A stretch of DNA of 64,000 nucleotides. Origin: Cepaea nemoralis. Lineage: Eukaryota > Mollusca > Gastropoda > Stylommatophora > Helicidae. Shown piece after piece: positions 10,974 to 21,260 of this stretch. The stretch lies in assembly GCA_014155875.1 (NCBI GenBank), contig JACEFZ010028320.1:229001-293000 (forward strand), read 5' to 3'. Under the pieces are notes generated by a model. It saw only the letters and a list, made by a program, of their open reading frames with translations, was not told the origin of the DNA and did no database searches. Each line of letters opens with the position of its first letter. The first letter of the stretch is position 1. The position numbers and the translations under genes were made by a program.

Positions 10974-11462
10974 ACACATTGTGCTTATAAATGACATAAT
11001 AATTACAAAGCATTGCGGTAGCGAATGATCAGACCAATTCGCGCGATTAATGTTTGTCAACAATGGATGCAAGTGAACACATCGTTATTACCACCATCAA
11101 ACGCCAGCTGACGTCTCCCTTGTTTAGTGTGCGACCTATCTGCAATCATTTTCTCCGTTGTCTTTATTCAATGTCTGATCTTTTCACTCCATGCAACGCG
11201 ATTAGCGGCAACTTGCTCCCAAGGTGCAATATTAATATCAATGCCTGTATCAATCATGCTCCACTTACACACATATTTGAACCGTAGTAGAGATTGAGCC
11301 CAAGATCTTTTACTCATCTGTAACTCATTTAAAAAGATGTTCTGTGGTATTCTACTATCGCCCATCCCCATAACGTGTCATATACACCGAAGTCTAAAAA
11401 GATTGAGCATTGAACAAACCGTCACACAACCCGATCTTTCAAATAATTCGGCATTCTCCATT
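10974..11462 (-). mobile_element. LINE family A 3' end, inversion-linked
   Basis: The minus strand encodes the family-A C-terminal region (PQNIFLNELQMSKRSWAQ.LLRFKYVCKW.MID, WEQVAANRVAW) up to the TEVLERSG-equivalent block. The upstream LINE segment continues in the opposite orientation at 11478-11860, which fits a twin-priming inversion. The ORF is broken. Confidence 0.8.
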
Positions 11463-11477
11463 CCATGTTTTTAATTT

Positions 11478-11860
11478 TGTTAAACAATTAGCAAAAATAA
11501 GACACAGATTATAACACAAGGTACAAATGAGATGTCATCAATCTTTATTGACGACGCAGAGCTAGAGATAGTTGACCATTTCGTGTATCTAGGTTCAGAG
11601 ATAAACAATAAATTATTACTAGGTCAGGAAATCAAAATCGGGATTGGTAAGGCAGAAACAGCAATGAAAGAGTTAACAAACAGTCTGGGAGACTAGGAAA
11701 CTTACTGCTAAAACAAAAGTCCTGGTCTATCAAGACTGTTTACTGAGTACTGTTTTTTTTTTTTTTAGCAGTGAAACCTGGTCAACTTAATCACACCAAG
11801 AGAAACTTTTAATAGCTTCCATATGCGGTGTCTGTGCAGAATTCTTGATACTCTCATTTT
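11478..11860 (+). mobile_element. LINE family A RT-distal segment, inverted
   Basis: In plus orientation this gives KKKTQIM-like, SSIFIDDAELEIVDHFVYLG, KTKVLVYQDCLLST and SSETW, i.e. the part of family A immediately upstream of the segment at 10974-11462. A 14-base T run interrupts it at 11753-11766. A partial second copy lies at 12050-12170. Confidence 0.8.
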
Positions 11861-11867
11861 ACTGCCA

Positions 11868-12049
11868 ATATAGTATTAGTACCTTGCGGTGTATGGCAGA
11901 GGGTGTCTTTGAGGAATAAAGGCCGCCTGGCTAGTGCAGTCGCCGCGAACTGTGCAGGTTAGGATTTTCTTTTTGCCCCCGACAGAAAAAAATCCGACAC
12001 CTTACCGAGGGATCGAACCCGGGCCTCCCGAATGAGAGTCCGGCGTTCT
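11868..12049 (-). repeat. SINE-1 (tRNA-derived), minus-strand copy
   Basis: The reverse complement reads from a tRNA-like head (GAACGCCGGACTCTCATTCGG, B-box GGTTCGATCCC) through TTTTTTTCTGTCGGGGGCAA to the end box CATACACCGCAAGGTACTAA. The same element is at 20834-21064 and, shortened, at 62075-62165. It separates two overlapping family-A fragments (11478-11860 and 12050-12170). Confidence 0.85.
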
Positions 12050-12170
12050 AAGATAAACAATAAATTATCACTAGGTCAGGAAATCAAAATCGGGATTGGT
12101 AAGGCAGAAACAGCAATGAACAGGTTAACAGTCTGGGAGACTAGGAAACTTACTGCTAAAACAATGTGAG
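12050..12170 (+). repeat. Duplicate of LINE A piece
   Basis: GATAAACAATAAATTATCAC..GGTCAGGAAATCAAAATCGGG and onward repeats 11599-11720 almost exactly, so a local segment was duplicated around the SINE-1 insertion. Confidence 0.75.
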
Positions 12171-12276
12171 ATCGCTGAAAGCAATAACCATTGGTTGATT
12201 ATGTTCACGGCATTGTTCTTGCACTTGTAGCAATGATATCATATTAATGGCAGACCGCATAGAAAGAAAGTATACG

Positions 12277-12460
12277 AAGCATGGCTATGAAAACAAGATA
12301 AAAGTAATCAGCTTGACTTGAACATTTACATGGTGACGTCCCGTGAATTTCTGTCGTTTGGAGGCGTGTCGTTTGAAGCAATGAATCAGTTTCTGACACA
12401 TTGCAATCCTGCTGTGTACAAACTAACTACAATTAAGGAAGTATATTACGTTACTGTTGA
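12277..12460 (+). repeat. Unassigned interspersed repeat, copy 2 of 2
   Basis: Same sequence family as 9415-9600. Here a 60-codon reading frame spans it, but it is open in only this copy and shows no recognisable domain. Confidence 0.6.
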
Positions 12461-12969
12461 ACGGGTAAAACCTGCACTTTTATATTCAAATTCGACGTAA
12501 TTTTTGTGTGTGATGTTGTGGATACATTAAGAGTGAATAAATATGTGATGATAGTAACAATTTGAGAAGTAAAACAGGACGTTTATTTATTTATTTAAAA
12601 AAAAATCTAAATAGGACTTTTTATGATTTATCTAACCGTTGCCGTTCGTTAGCGAAAGTAAAAGTTGAATAACTTAGTTCTTAAATTTTATATGTAAGGG
12701 CGTTTGTGTAAATTCTAACACATGCCTTGAACTTAGATGCTATCTTACTTTATAATGATCATCTATCTCACAATCTATAACACTAACACTTAACAGGCGT
12801 ATAGTGTAACATAACACACAAGAATTCTAATTTAATTATAAGAGTGGTATATAGAAATATTGAAGTCGCACATATAAATGCCAGTACATCTTTGAAATGA
12901 GTAGGGGAAAAGTAGCCTATTATTACTATTATTATATTAAGGAATAGAAAGGAAATTTTATATTGTCCA
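12461..12969 (+). other. Upstream flank of PH-domain gene
   Basis: AT-rich sequence without a recognisable repeat or ORF. It should contain the 5' UTR and promoter of the downstream gene. I cannot point to a specific TATA or Inr element. Confidence 0.35.
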
Positions 12970-13062
12970 ATGGCGAAAAACGGGACTGCGTGCGACGTGA
13001 TCCGGGAACCTTCGGTGTACGTTTCAGCAGAAATTCAAGGATATTTAGAAAAGAAAAAAGGA
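12970..13062 (+). CDS. PH-domain protein, exon 1
   Basis: The first exon of a predicted phosphoinositide- or protein-binding PH-domain protein starts at ATG 12970 (G at +4) and encodes 31 residues ending SAEIQGYLEKKKG. GYLEKK is the usual first beta strand of a PH domain. The donor is GGA|GTGAGT, phase 0. Joined to the exons at 14890, 18115 and 22176 it gives one PH fold of about 100 residues: strands 1-2 here and in exon 2, the central sheet in exon 3, and the C-terminal helix with its invariant Trp in exon 4. The protein family beyond PH is not recognised. A signalling adaptor is suggested only by the Tyr motifs in exon 5. Confidence 0.8.
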
Positions 13063-13406
13063 GTGAGTATGTTTACATTTGCCATGAACTACACTGTTGC
13101 TCACATAAATTCTCTTCTTATTTTTCTCGTTTCTTCCCAACCTGTCTCTCTCCCTCTCTCTCACACTCTCCCCCCCCCCCCTCTCTAGTCTCTCTCTCCC
13201 ACTCTCCTACAGACACACATTACTCACTGGAACGTCTAATCCTAAAGTTAATTTTATTTCGTATTAACTATTAATCCTTACCATTATGAAGCTGGTCCTT
13301 TGTTGTATAAATATAATGAACTTGTTTAGAAATTATACATTTACCTGGCCTTGCCATTTTGAGTCTCATTTCAACACATTGAACCAGAGCCTAAAACAAC
13401 TCCCCT

Positions 13407-14060
13407 TGATATATAAAGTTTCTTACAAGGTTATAATATTTCCTGCCTTGATATGTAAATTTCCTTACAAGGTTAGAATATCTCCTCCCCTAGATATGTA
13501 AAGTTTCTTCCAAAGCTAGAATATCTCTTCCCCTAGGTATCATATAATTTCCCTTACAAGGCTAGAACATCTTTTCCCCTAGATATGTAAAGTTTCTTCC
13601 AAAGCTAGAATATCTCTTCCCCTAGGTATCATATAATTTCCCTTACAAGGCTAGAACATCTTTTCCCCTAGATATGTAAAGTTTCTTCCAAAGCTAGAAT
13701 ATCTCTTCCCCTAGGTATCATATAATTTCCCTTACAAGGCTAGAACATCTTTTCCCCTAGATATGTAAGTTTCTTCCAAAGCTAGAATATCTCTTCCCCT
13801 AGGTATCATATAATTTCCCTTACAAGGCTAGAACATCTTTTCCCCTAGATATGTAAAGTTTCTTCCAAAGCTAGAATATCTCTTCCCCTAGGTATCATAT
13901 AATTTCCCTTACAAGGCTAGAACATCTTTTCCCCTAGATATGTAAAGTTTCTTCTAAAGCTAGAATATCTCTTCCTCTAGGTATATAATTTCCCTTACAA
14001 GGCTAGAACATCTTTTCCCCTAGATATGTAAAGTTTCTTCCAAAGCTAGAATATCCATTC
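13407..14060 (+). repeat. Minisatellite: 45-bp monomers becoming 89-bp dimers
   Basis: From about 13490 the array has an 89-bp period. For example AAGTTTCTTCC starts at 13501, 13590 and 13679. Each unit is two related halves of about 44 and 45 bp: GATATGTAAAGTTTCTTCCA... and GTATCATATAATTTCCCTTA.... Before 13490 only single monomer-like units are seen. It lies in intron 1 of the PH gene. Confidence 0.9.
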
Positions 14061-14339
14061 CTAGATATGTATGTACTATATACTAATTTACAGAAACTGA
14101 AATAAAACAGCTTTATATAACAACTAGCAGGTAGTATATATATCATACTGCAGTGTCACTAACATCAACCCAAAACATGTACCTCTTAACATCCTGAAAT
14201 AAGTTATAACACTACCAACACCATTCAGATGATTGTAAGGTAAATATAATAAAGCACTTTAAAAGTATGTATGATAGTGAGCCATATACATATGAAATTA
14301 GATAACACAGGAAGCTTCCAGTGCATTCTTTTTAACATC

Positions 14340-14870
14340 ACATTAATTCACTTACCCATCCACCTCACTCACTTACTCGACCATCTGACGCACTTACCCA
14401 TCCATCTCGCTCACACATTGAGAATAATTAATCACTTACTCATATATTAACCAAATTGCACTTCTTCATTCACTTACTCAGTTGCTTAAACAACCACAAA
14501 TTCATGCATTCACTTACTCATACAACCATCTTATTCACACATTAAAACATAATTAACCACTTACTCACATGCTATAAAAATAGCTCACTTATTCACCCAC
14601 TTACTTAACCACACATATAACTACAAAGATGCTTGCTCACTCACTCACTCACTCACTCACTCACTCACTCACTCACTCACTCACTCACTCACTCACACCA
14701 ACCACACAACTACAAGCTCACTCACTCACCGATCCACTGACCCACCCACCTACCCACCCACTCACTCACTCACTACTACCATTTTATTAACCACTAACAC
14801 ACTCTTTCCCTCACTCACCAAACTACTTATTCACCCATCCACCTAATCATTCACTGAGTCAGTTTCCAAC
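14340..14870 (+). repeat. (CTCA)n array and degenerate flanks
   Basis: A perfect (CTCA)n core at about 14636-14695 is flanked by several hundred bases of decayed CACTTACTCA-like repeats. The array ends just before the acceptor of exon 2 at 14890. Confidence 0.85.
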
Positions 14871-14889
14871 AAAATGTTTGTTTTTACAG

Positions 14890-14952
14890 GTTCTTGGTGC
14901 CAAGACAAAAAAATGGTGCTCTTTACAAGGATTGACCCTTTACCTACAGAAG
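14890..14952 (+). CDS. PH-domain protein, exon 2
   Basis: A 63-bp exon between TTTTTACAG and GTACATTC, phase 0 at both ends. It encodes 21 residues including TKKWCSLQGLTLYLQK, matching PH strands 2-3 (..KW..L....L.Y). It was found by extending the PH fold, not as an ORF. The GTACAT donor is weaker than the others. Confidence 0.8.
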
Positions 14953-16500
14953 GTACATTCACTGAATGACACACACTGACTATTAGGTCCTAGACATTTA
15001 ACCATGTTTGTAATACTCTATTCTCTGCAGTTATGTATGACAATATCAGTGTATGTTGACATTTCTAACATTCTGTAATCATGACAATATCAGTGTAGAC
15101 TGTTATTCCTGAGTTTCTGCAATCAGTGACAAAATATCAGTTTATGACAATTGTGTTTGTCCATCAAGAGTGATGATAACCATTCATTTCATCCAATGGG
15201 GTTGAATGTTTGGAGCAGAAGTTAGATGAAAAATGATTTGCTCAATGAATTGGATTAGAGTGAGGAAGAACTGTGCAATTCGTCGACCACACTCTCTCAT
15301 CTGAGTTTATCTAAATCCAATGGCAAGAGACAATATATGAGTGTAGATTGTCATTCCTCACTTTTCATCATCATCAACATCAGTATCATCATCATCTTCA
15401 AATGCAATGCCAGCTTGCAGGGGCAATCATATCCCTACTTAACAAATCTCTACATCAAGATAAAAGATTGTCTAGTACCTTGTTTGTCATCATGTCATGT
15501 ATCTTTTTTTGTATTTAGAAGTATTCCTTCTCTTATATCAGCTGGCAATACGTTATTTTTTCTTTTCTCATGACATGGCTAAACACAATTTTACCTGTTT
15601 TTTGTTCCTGTTTGTGATGAGTATTATTTATGTCCAATTTTCTTTTACATTTTCATTGCTTATTTTAATGGGCAGTAACATTTTCATGAACCGTCCTAAA
15701 ACATGTATTTGACTTCAGTGGGTTTTGTTCAAGTTCTTGGTGGTTTACCAGTTGTCCTTGATCCACTAATGGGTGTTTAAATTGATTCAATGTAATACAT
15801 AGCATTTGTAATCCAGACCTTCAAAGATTTCATGCAAACATTGTTCTTCTTTTCATAAAATGTAGTTTTCACTTTACATATTCAGACTTTCGTTCCTGTG
15901 GAATATTTTCCATCTGATGTTATTTATGTAAACAAATAATTGCATTTCTTGACTTAACTCAAAGCAGTACCACTTACCTTACAGTACTGTACAGTAAGGG
16001 TCACATAAATTTTGGATATTAACAATACTGATATCAATTTGCTATATAAGCTAAGACCTATCATTATACTTTCTATCATACTGTACCAGTAATTTCCTGT
16101 TGCTCTGTCTCTGGTTTCATTGCTCAGCTACTGAGTTGAGTGCTTGGTGCAACACATTACAATCCTGCTTGTTTGTTCAAACTACTGGTATCCTCTTTGA
16201 CAATGAACTGCATATTCAATTGAAGGAAAGTTTGTTGTTAGGTATTCTAGTGATTGTTTCCTTGTTGAAACTACTGTTTCCTTCATAAGTTCACATGAAA
16301 CAATGATTAGCATTTGTGTGGTTTTTACTGGCACAGAAACTGATCACTTATGGGGTGACCCATTGCAATAAGATTGGAACCATACGACTATGACTACTAG
16401 TCTGCTATTATATTTGAGTTCTTGCTATAATACAGTGTCATCAGCATATACTAAGCTGTTTATGTTCTGAAATCTCTAGACTATTTTCTATAGACAACAT
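14953..16500 (+). other. PH gene intron 2, proximal part
   Basis: AT-rich intronic sequence with several short open stretches lacking domain similarity. I see no repeat family I can name here. Confidence 0.5.
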
Positions 16501-16517
16501 TATATGTTTACTGAATC

Positions 16518-16700
16518 ATGAAAATTAGGTCACACCATACAAACATCAGAAGGGGTCAGTCAATATTTCTTAGCCACTTTATGAGAAAAGAAAAACTGAA
16601 ACATATTGTAACAACTAGCAAAATTCAGTTAAAAAAGAGGAAGGCAGTGAGAGAAGATCTAGACAGCATTGTATCAAGGCATGGGAAGATTTCAGCACAC
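16518..16700 (+). mobile_element. LINE family B, C-terminal scrap
   Basis: The frame LSHFMRKEKLKHIVTTSKIQ matches the family-B block that reads VGHFMRSNKFENLVTTARLR in the copy at 31.3 kb. About 60 codons survive and both ends are lost. Confidence 0.6.
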
Positions 16701-16944
16701 AAATTAATCTATTCTGATTAAGAATTCAAACTTTGGAAAAGCATTTGTGCACATAGCAGCTGACACTTGATCATGATGATTATGACAGTATATGTTCTTG
16801 TGTGTCGAAGAATTTTAAATGTTAAAACTTTAAAAGACATTGCTAAATGTTTACATTATATTCAACTATACGGAAAGTTTTCTTCCTTGGCTGTAGATAT
16901 TAGATCAAAATGAAGTTAAAGACTTCCTTTAAAGCACTGGAATG

Positions 16945-17175
16945 CTGCAGAAGCACAGCAGCTACTATGCTAACTTGCTGGTCCTGTGTTGAAATTCCCA
17001 TCAAGGCAAAGATTGTTTAAAAACTGACCTGGTCTCCCAGGTCAACCCAGCCTAAAAGGGATAATGGCAAATGTTCAGGGAGATGGGATATTAACTACAT
17101 CACCCATCTAGTGTTAATCATATTATACAAATATGGGGCCAGCATCAAGGCATGTGAAAAGGCTCTTTATTATTT
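16945..17175 (+). repeat. tRNA-headed SINE, decayed
   Basis: The pattern is a degenerate head (GCTAACTTGCTGG.CCTGTGTTGAAATTCCC), then CCCAGGTCAACCCAGCCTAAAAGGG. The same order, with a better head, is at 17645-17830. Confidence 0.5.
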
Positions 17176-17644
17176 TTGTTTTGTTTTACTAAGTCACTGA
17201 GTCATAAAACTACTAAATTTGCTATGTACAAGAGAGAGGAACATTTTACAATAAAATGAACCGGTCACTTAATGTTATAAATCCCTGACCTTGTTTGTAT
17301 AAGTAACACTTCTGCAGAAATAATTAATTGTACCTGTTTTGGCTACTATTTTTGGGAAGTAACAGTGGTCAGCATGATATTGACTACATTATGTAACGAG
17401 CATAATTTAGACTATAAATTTAGTCTATAAAAATATTAGTCTAACACAGTATAAAAGTGTATAAAAAGTGAAGAAACAGGTTCTTTTATTATAGTAATAG
17501 CCAGCAATATGTAAAAAAAAATATAGTATAGATTCTTATTATTATTATAAATTATCAATGTAATCTTTTTAATTTAATGTATTACAAAGTGGTTATTTTA
17601 TACTAATTTAGTGGAATATGTGTGATTAGTTTCTTCAATGGTTG

Positions 17645-17830
17645 CCGCAGTATTGCAATGGGTAGCATGCTTTCCTTGTGGCTTGATGGTCATGTGTTTG
17701 AATTTCCTGCAAGGCAGGGAACGATTTTCACTTACCTGGGCTCAGAGGTCATGCCACCCTAAAATGGGTAATAGACAGTTTCCTGATAAGTGTTATTTGA
17801 TCTAAAAATATTGGGCTAGAACCATATAGT
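17645..17830 (+). repeat. tRNA-headed SINE, decayed
   Basis: An A-box-like CAATGGGTAGCATGC and a B-box-like GTGTTTGAATTTCC are followed by CTGGGCTCAGAGGTCATGCC..CCTAAAATGGGTAATAG, related to the copy at 16945-17175. Confidence 0.5.
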
Positions 17831-17950
17831 CAATGCACTTCTATGGCCTGAATAGGTGTCATATAGCTTCTACTTTACCACACACCCAACTAATACTCTT
17901 CAGGGCATAGAAAAGAGTCCTTGACATTAATTTTACAGTTTCTTGAGGTG

Positions 17951-17953
<3 letters not shown>

Positions 17954-18045
<92 letters not shown>
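17954..18045 (+). repeat. (GA)n microsatellite upstream of exon 3
   Basis: A pure GA run of about 92 bp ends 69 bp before the exon-3 boundary. The transcript therefore carries a long purine tract upstream of the polypyrimidine region. Confidence 0.95.
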
Positions 18046-18048
<3 letters not shown>

Positions 18049-18114
18049 TTGTTTCAAAATGTTTCTGCCCCATTTGACATTTGCTTATATCTCAACTCTC
18101 CTATTTCATTCCAG

Positions 18115-18237
18115 AAACAAAGTGATGTTGTAGAGACTATTGACCTTACAGATGTCGAACAAGTGCGAAAAGTCACAAATGAAAACACAGGGACACATTT
18201 TGAAATCTGTATGAAAAAGAAAAAAAGCCACATATTT
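18115..18237 (+). CDS. PH-domain protein, exon 3
   Basis: A 123-bp exon in phase 0 at both ends (TTTCATTCCAG to GTAAGTGC) encodes 41 residues: KQSDVVETIDLTDVEQVRKV, then THFEICMKKKKSHIF. The blocks DVV..IDL..V..V and FEI..K...HIF are the central and C-terminal beta strands of a PH domain. Confidence 0.85.
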
Positions 18238-19020
18238 GTAAGTGCTGTGCACATCGAATGATGCAATAAATTTAAAAACATAAATGTCAGTCTTTGCTTT
18301 AAAAACTTACATGTACATAAACAGACAAGCCCGCATCAGAAAATAGCAACAAGGAACCACAAAACAAAGACAGAAATGACACTAAACTAAATTAATTAAA
18401 ATGATGAAGTGCTGTGGATGATTAATCATCTTAAGCAGCTTCCCATATCTGCCTTGGGCTTACATCACTGAAATCTTGTCATTGCATTATAATACAACAT
18501 GTCTGCTACCATTTTAACAACTTTTAAGTCATAACTGTGACAAACTCCTACTTCTCATTTTCCTGCCATCCATTTTTGTTTGGGTCCAAGCCTAATGTTT
18601 GTTTGGCCCTGAATCTGTTAAGAAAGAAAATGAAAACCACACTCTACAATCACATAACACAGCACACTAGATGATGAGATTCACATGTCAATGCTTCCTC
18701 AGTCTGAAACATGCAATTCGGAAAAGTTACCAATAAAGGTTTGAATGACATTACTACATCTTTTAAAGTTACTAGGGTTACATTTGGTATTACCAAGAAG
18801 TAGCACTTTGTGGATTGGAAGCCTGCTTCTGACAAGTATGTCTTGCAAGGTCTCAGCTGTTGACCACTACAGGGTTTTTCTTGACGACCTGCTAGGTGTC
18901 CAGATCTGAATGGAGCATGTTGAGATGGCGGTGGACTGATTTTGAATGCAGAATCTTGTTTATCTAATTTATTTAATTGACTATGGCATTAATTAATTAA
19001 TTCATTCATTAATTCATTAA
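18238..19020 (+). other. PH gene intron 3, proximal part
   Basis: Intronic sequence with no recognisable element, apart from a short ATTAATTCATT repeat at about 18985-19025. Confidence 0.5.
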
Positions 19021-19021
19021 T

Positions 19022-19262
19022 TCAATTCAGTAGCATGTTCTTTACAGAACCCCGCTCCCATAACAACCTTCTGGAAAACTTCTCGGTCATAAGTAAGATG
19101 TCCCGCTTCTGAACACCCATCTGGATATAATCTGCCTTATCCTGCACCCATATTCTCTTTGACCTTCCTCTTCGTCTCTTCTCGGACATATACCCCTCCA
19201 TTATTTTTCTCTCTACACTTTCATGATGTTTTAAGTGACCAGAATATTTCAATTTTCTTTGT
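19022..19262 (-). mobile_element. LINE C-terminal fragment (antisense)
   Basis: A minus-strand frame of 76 codons begins MKYSGHLKHHESVERKIMEG and continues SEKRRRGRSKRIWVQD. This is the usual tail of a RT-type LINE ORF2 (GH..RH.SLE..I.EG....RRRGR...W.QD). No RT core is attached. Confidence 0.75.
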
Positions 19263-19920
19263 TTTATCGTCTTTAGTAGCTAACCTTCTTCAATATGGCA
19301 TATCTGAATAAAACCAGCAGGAAACTAGTAGACACATTCCAAGAACAGTTGATGGATATCCTCAAGGAGGCGTCCAAACCAGCCTTTCTCTACTTTAATA
19401 GCTCTAACCTCCAAAATTAAGTATTTATTTCTGTCACAACCATAAAATCTTGCTCTAGTTACCTCACCACTTGTTTTATCTTGGGGAATCACACCTTTAA
19501 CAAATGAAAGTTCTCCAACAAAGAAGATTCAATATTAAACATGTTTTTTTTTTTAATGTGAGGCCTATCTCGTCATCAACCTTTCAACTGCTTTTTAACT
19601 TCAGAAGTTAAACATGAACATTTTCTGCATTTCTTATCCCTATTTTATCTTTATGAACAGATATCCTGGAGCATGCTTTGATATGTGATTCACACATGGT
19701 GCTATTAATAGACTTGGATATTCTGTCAATCCATTATTTACAAGGGTGACATACTCCTGCTCTGTTTCTATTGAATTTAACTGATTAGAGTTCACTGTGT
19801 GGTACTGTTTTATATTTTGCTATATGACCATACTATCTTACTTTATGTTACATATATATTAATATTATATACATTTTTAGCTACATTTTATACAGTGATG
19901 ACCATCTTAAGCAATAAATC
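19263..19920 (+). other. PH gene intron 3, unassigned
   Basis: The first 300 bp may continue the antisense LINE, but no motif is clear. The rest is AT-rich. Confidence 0.35.
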
Positions 19921-19924
19921 TCTG

Positions 19925-20035
19925 CTATATACATACATACATCCTTACACACGCACGCATGCATGCATGCATACACATGCACGCACGCACGCATGCACAC
20001 ACACACTTATGCACACACACACACATGCACTTATA
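19925..20035 (+). repeat. Mixed CA/GCAT microsatellite
   Basis: Interleaved ACATACAT, CACGCACG, GCATGCAT and CACACA tracts. Confidence 0.9.
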
Positions 20036-20499
20036 TAGGCATATTCATATCTATTATTTTGATTTTCTTTCTTTCTTTTGTTGGGAGCTTTAAAGATGCT
20101 GGTAGCCTAATGTTGACAGGAAAACTGTTGAACAATGCCCTTTATTATTATCTGCTTGTTTTCGTAACATCTGTCCATTAATTCTATTTACATTGTTGCA
20201 TCTATTTAAGCTGCCCTGGTTTCATAAAATAATTATAAAACCCTTTTCAAAATGAAATAGAACAAGAAGAGAACATTATTAGAAACACTAATGATATTTT
20301 TTTCAGAAAAATTTTCCATTCTCACAGAAGTCTAAAATAACAGTATATTAGAATAAACTGGGACATGCTTTTCAACAGTTATTTTATTATAACATTAAAA
20401 AAATTTATCATAAGTTACTATTTGAACTTGGATGTGACATGATAGTTAAACATTGACAGCAAAGAAAGGTAGCCATTTCTCCTCATAGTTATGTGACCA

Positions 20500-20625
20500 A
20501 ATGTATATGTTATTTCTAGCACTGTTGACTTCTCGTTCATAAAGCAATGGCAAACTTCTGAGCGTAGCATTGCCTAGAAAATCAACCTGTGGTTGGGGTT
20601 GATTGCAACGTCCTGCAAATGACGT
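20500..20625 (+). repeat. Family-F-like SINE, diverged
   Basis: GACTTCTCGTTCATAAAGCAATGGCAAACTTCTGAGCGTA followed by GGGGTTGATTGCAACGTCCTGCAAA gives the same box order as family F with more changes. It resembles the copy at 37182-37340. Confidence 0.65.
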
Positions 20626-20756
20626 GCAATTAAAATAAAGTGAAGATAAGGGTAATAAAGCAATGAAATAATAATAATAAACTGAAGAAATAAAGATTGT
20701 CAGCTTCAAAAGAACATGTAACAAATAAATTAGAATCGTCTGGTGACAAGCCTTCG

Positions 20757-21260
20757 TCCTTTTTCTTTTAAATGTTGCATATTCCTTACAGGATGTTGCA
20801 GCCAACACCAGTATTTTTCAGCTACTGTTAATGCCGAGTGGCTAGAATGCCGAGTGGCTAGAATGCCGGACTCTCATTCGGGAGACCCGGGTTCGATCCC
20901 TCGGTAAGGTGTGGGATTTTTTTCTGTCGGGGGCAAAAAGAAATTCCTAACCTGCACAGTTTGCGGCGACTGCCCTAGCCAGGCGGCCTTTATTCCTCAG
21001 GCTCAAAGATCCCTCTGCCATACACCGCAAGGTACTATGTTGGCAGTAAATGACAGAAATGACAGTTAATGTACTAGGCAAGCTTTACGTTCAGTAGTTT
21101 GCCATTGTTTTCTGAATGACTGGCTCACATACCCCCATAAGTTACCAGCGCGGTGTGATCCGCTGCCGAATCTCGCACAGCTGTTTTCCTTATGTGAATA
21201 TACAGGATTACGAACAACATCGCTAACCCCTTGGCCAGGGAGAGCCTTCATCAGCAAACA
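20757..21260 (-). repeat. Family-F SINE interrupted by SINE-1
   Basis: The minus strand carries a family-F copy in two parts. The 3' part is at 20757-20833 (GTTGCAGCCAACACCAGTAT..TTTTCAGC) and the 5' part at 21065-21260 (GTTCAGTAGTTTGCCATTG, GCGCGGTGTGATCCGCTGCC). They are separated by a SINE-1 element with a 7-bp GTTAATG duplication. Confidence 0.85.
20834..21064 (+). repeat. SINE-1 (tRNA-derived), nested copy
   Basis: The head CCGAGTGGCTAGAATGCCGG..CTCTCATTCGGGAG has a B-box GGTTCGATCCC, with an extra tandem GCCGAGTGGCTAGAAT. The body contains TTTTTTTCTGTCGGGGGC, and the tail is GCAGTAAATGACAG. GTTAATG at 20827-20833 and 21065-21071 is the target-site duplication within the older family-F element. 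Confidence 0.9.

Noticed and set aside
13407..14060. CRISPR-like array in the 89-bp repeat
   Set aside because: Contiguous tandem units with no unique spacers.
14600..14700. CRISPR-like array
   Set aside because: A simple (CTCA)n microsatellite without spacers, in a eukaryotic intron.
17921..18133. Plus ORF with a long Arg-Glu repeat
   Set aside because: It is the translation of (GA)n and runs out of frame into exon 3.
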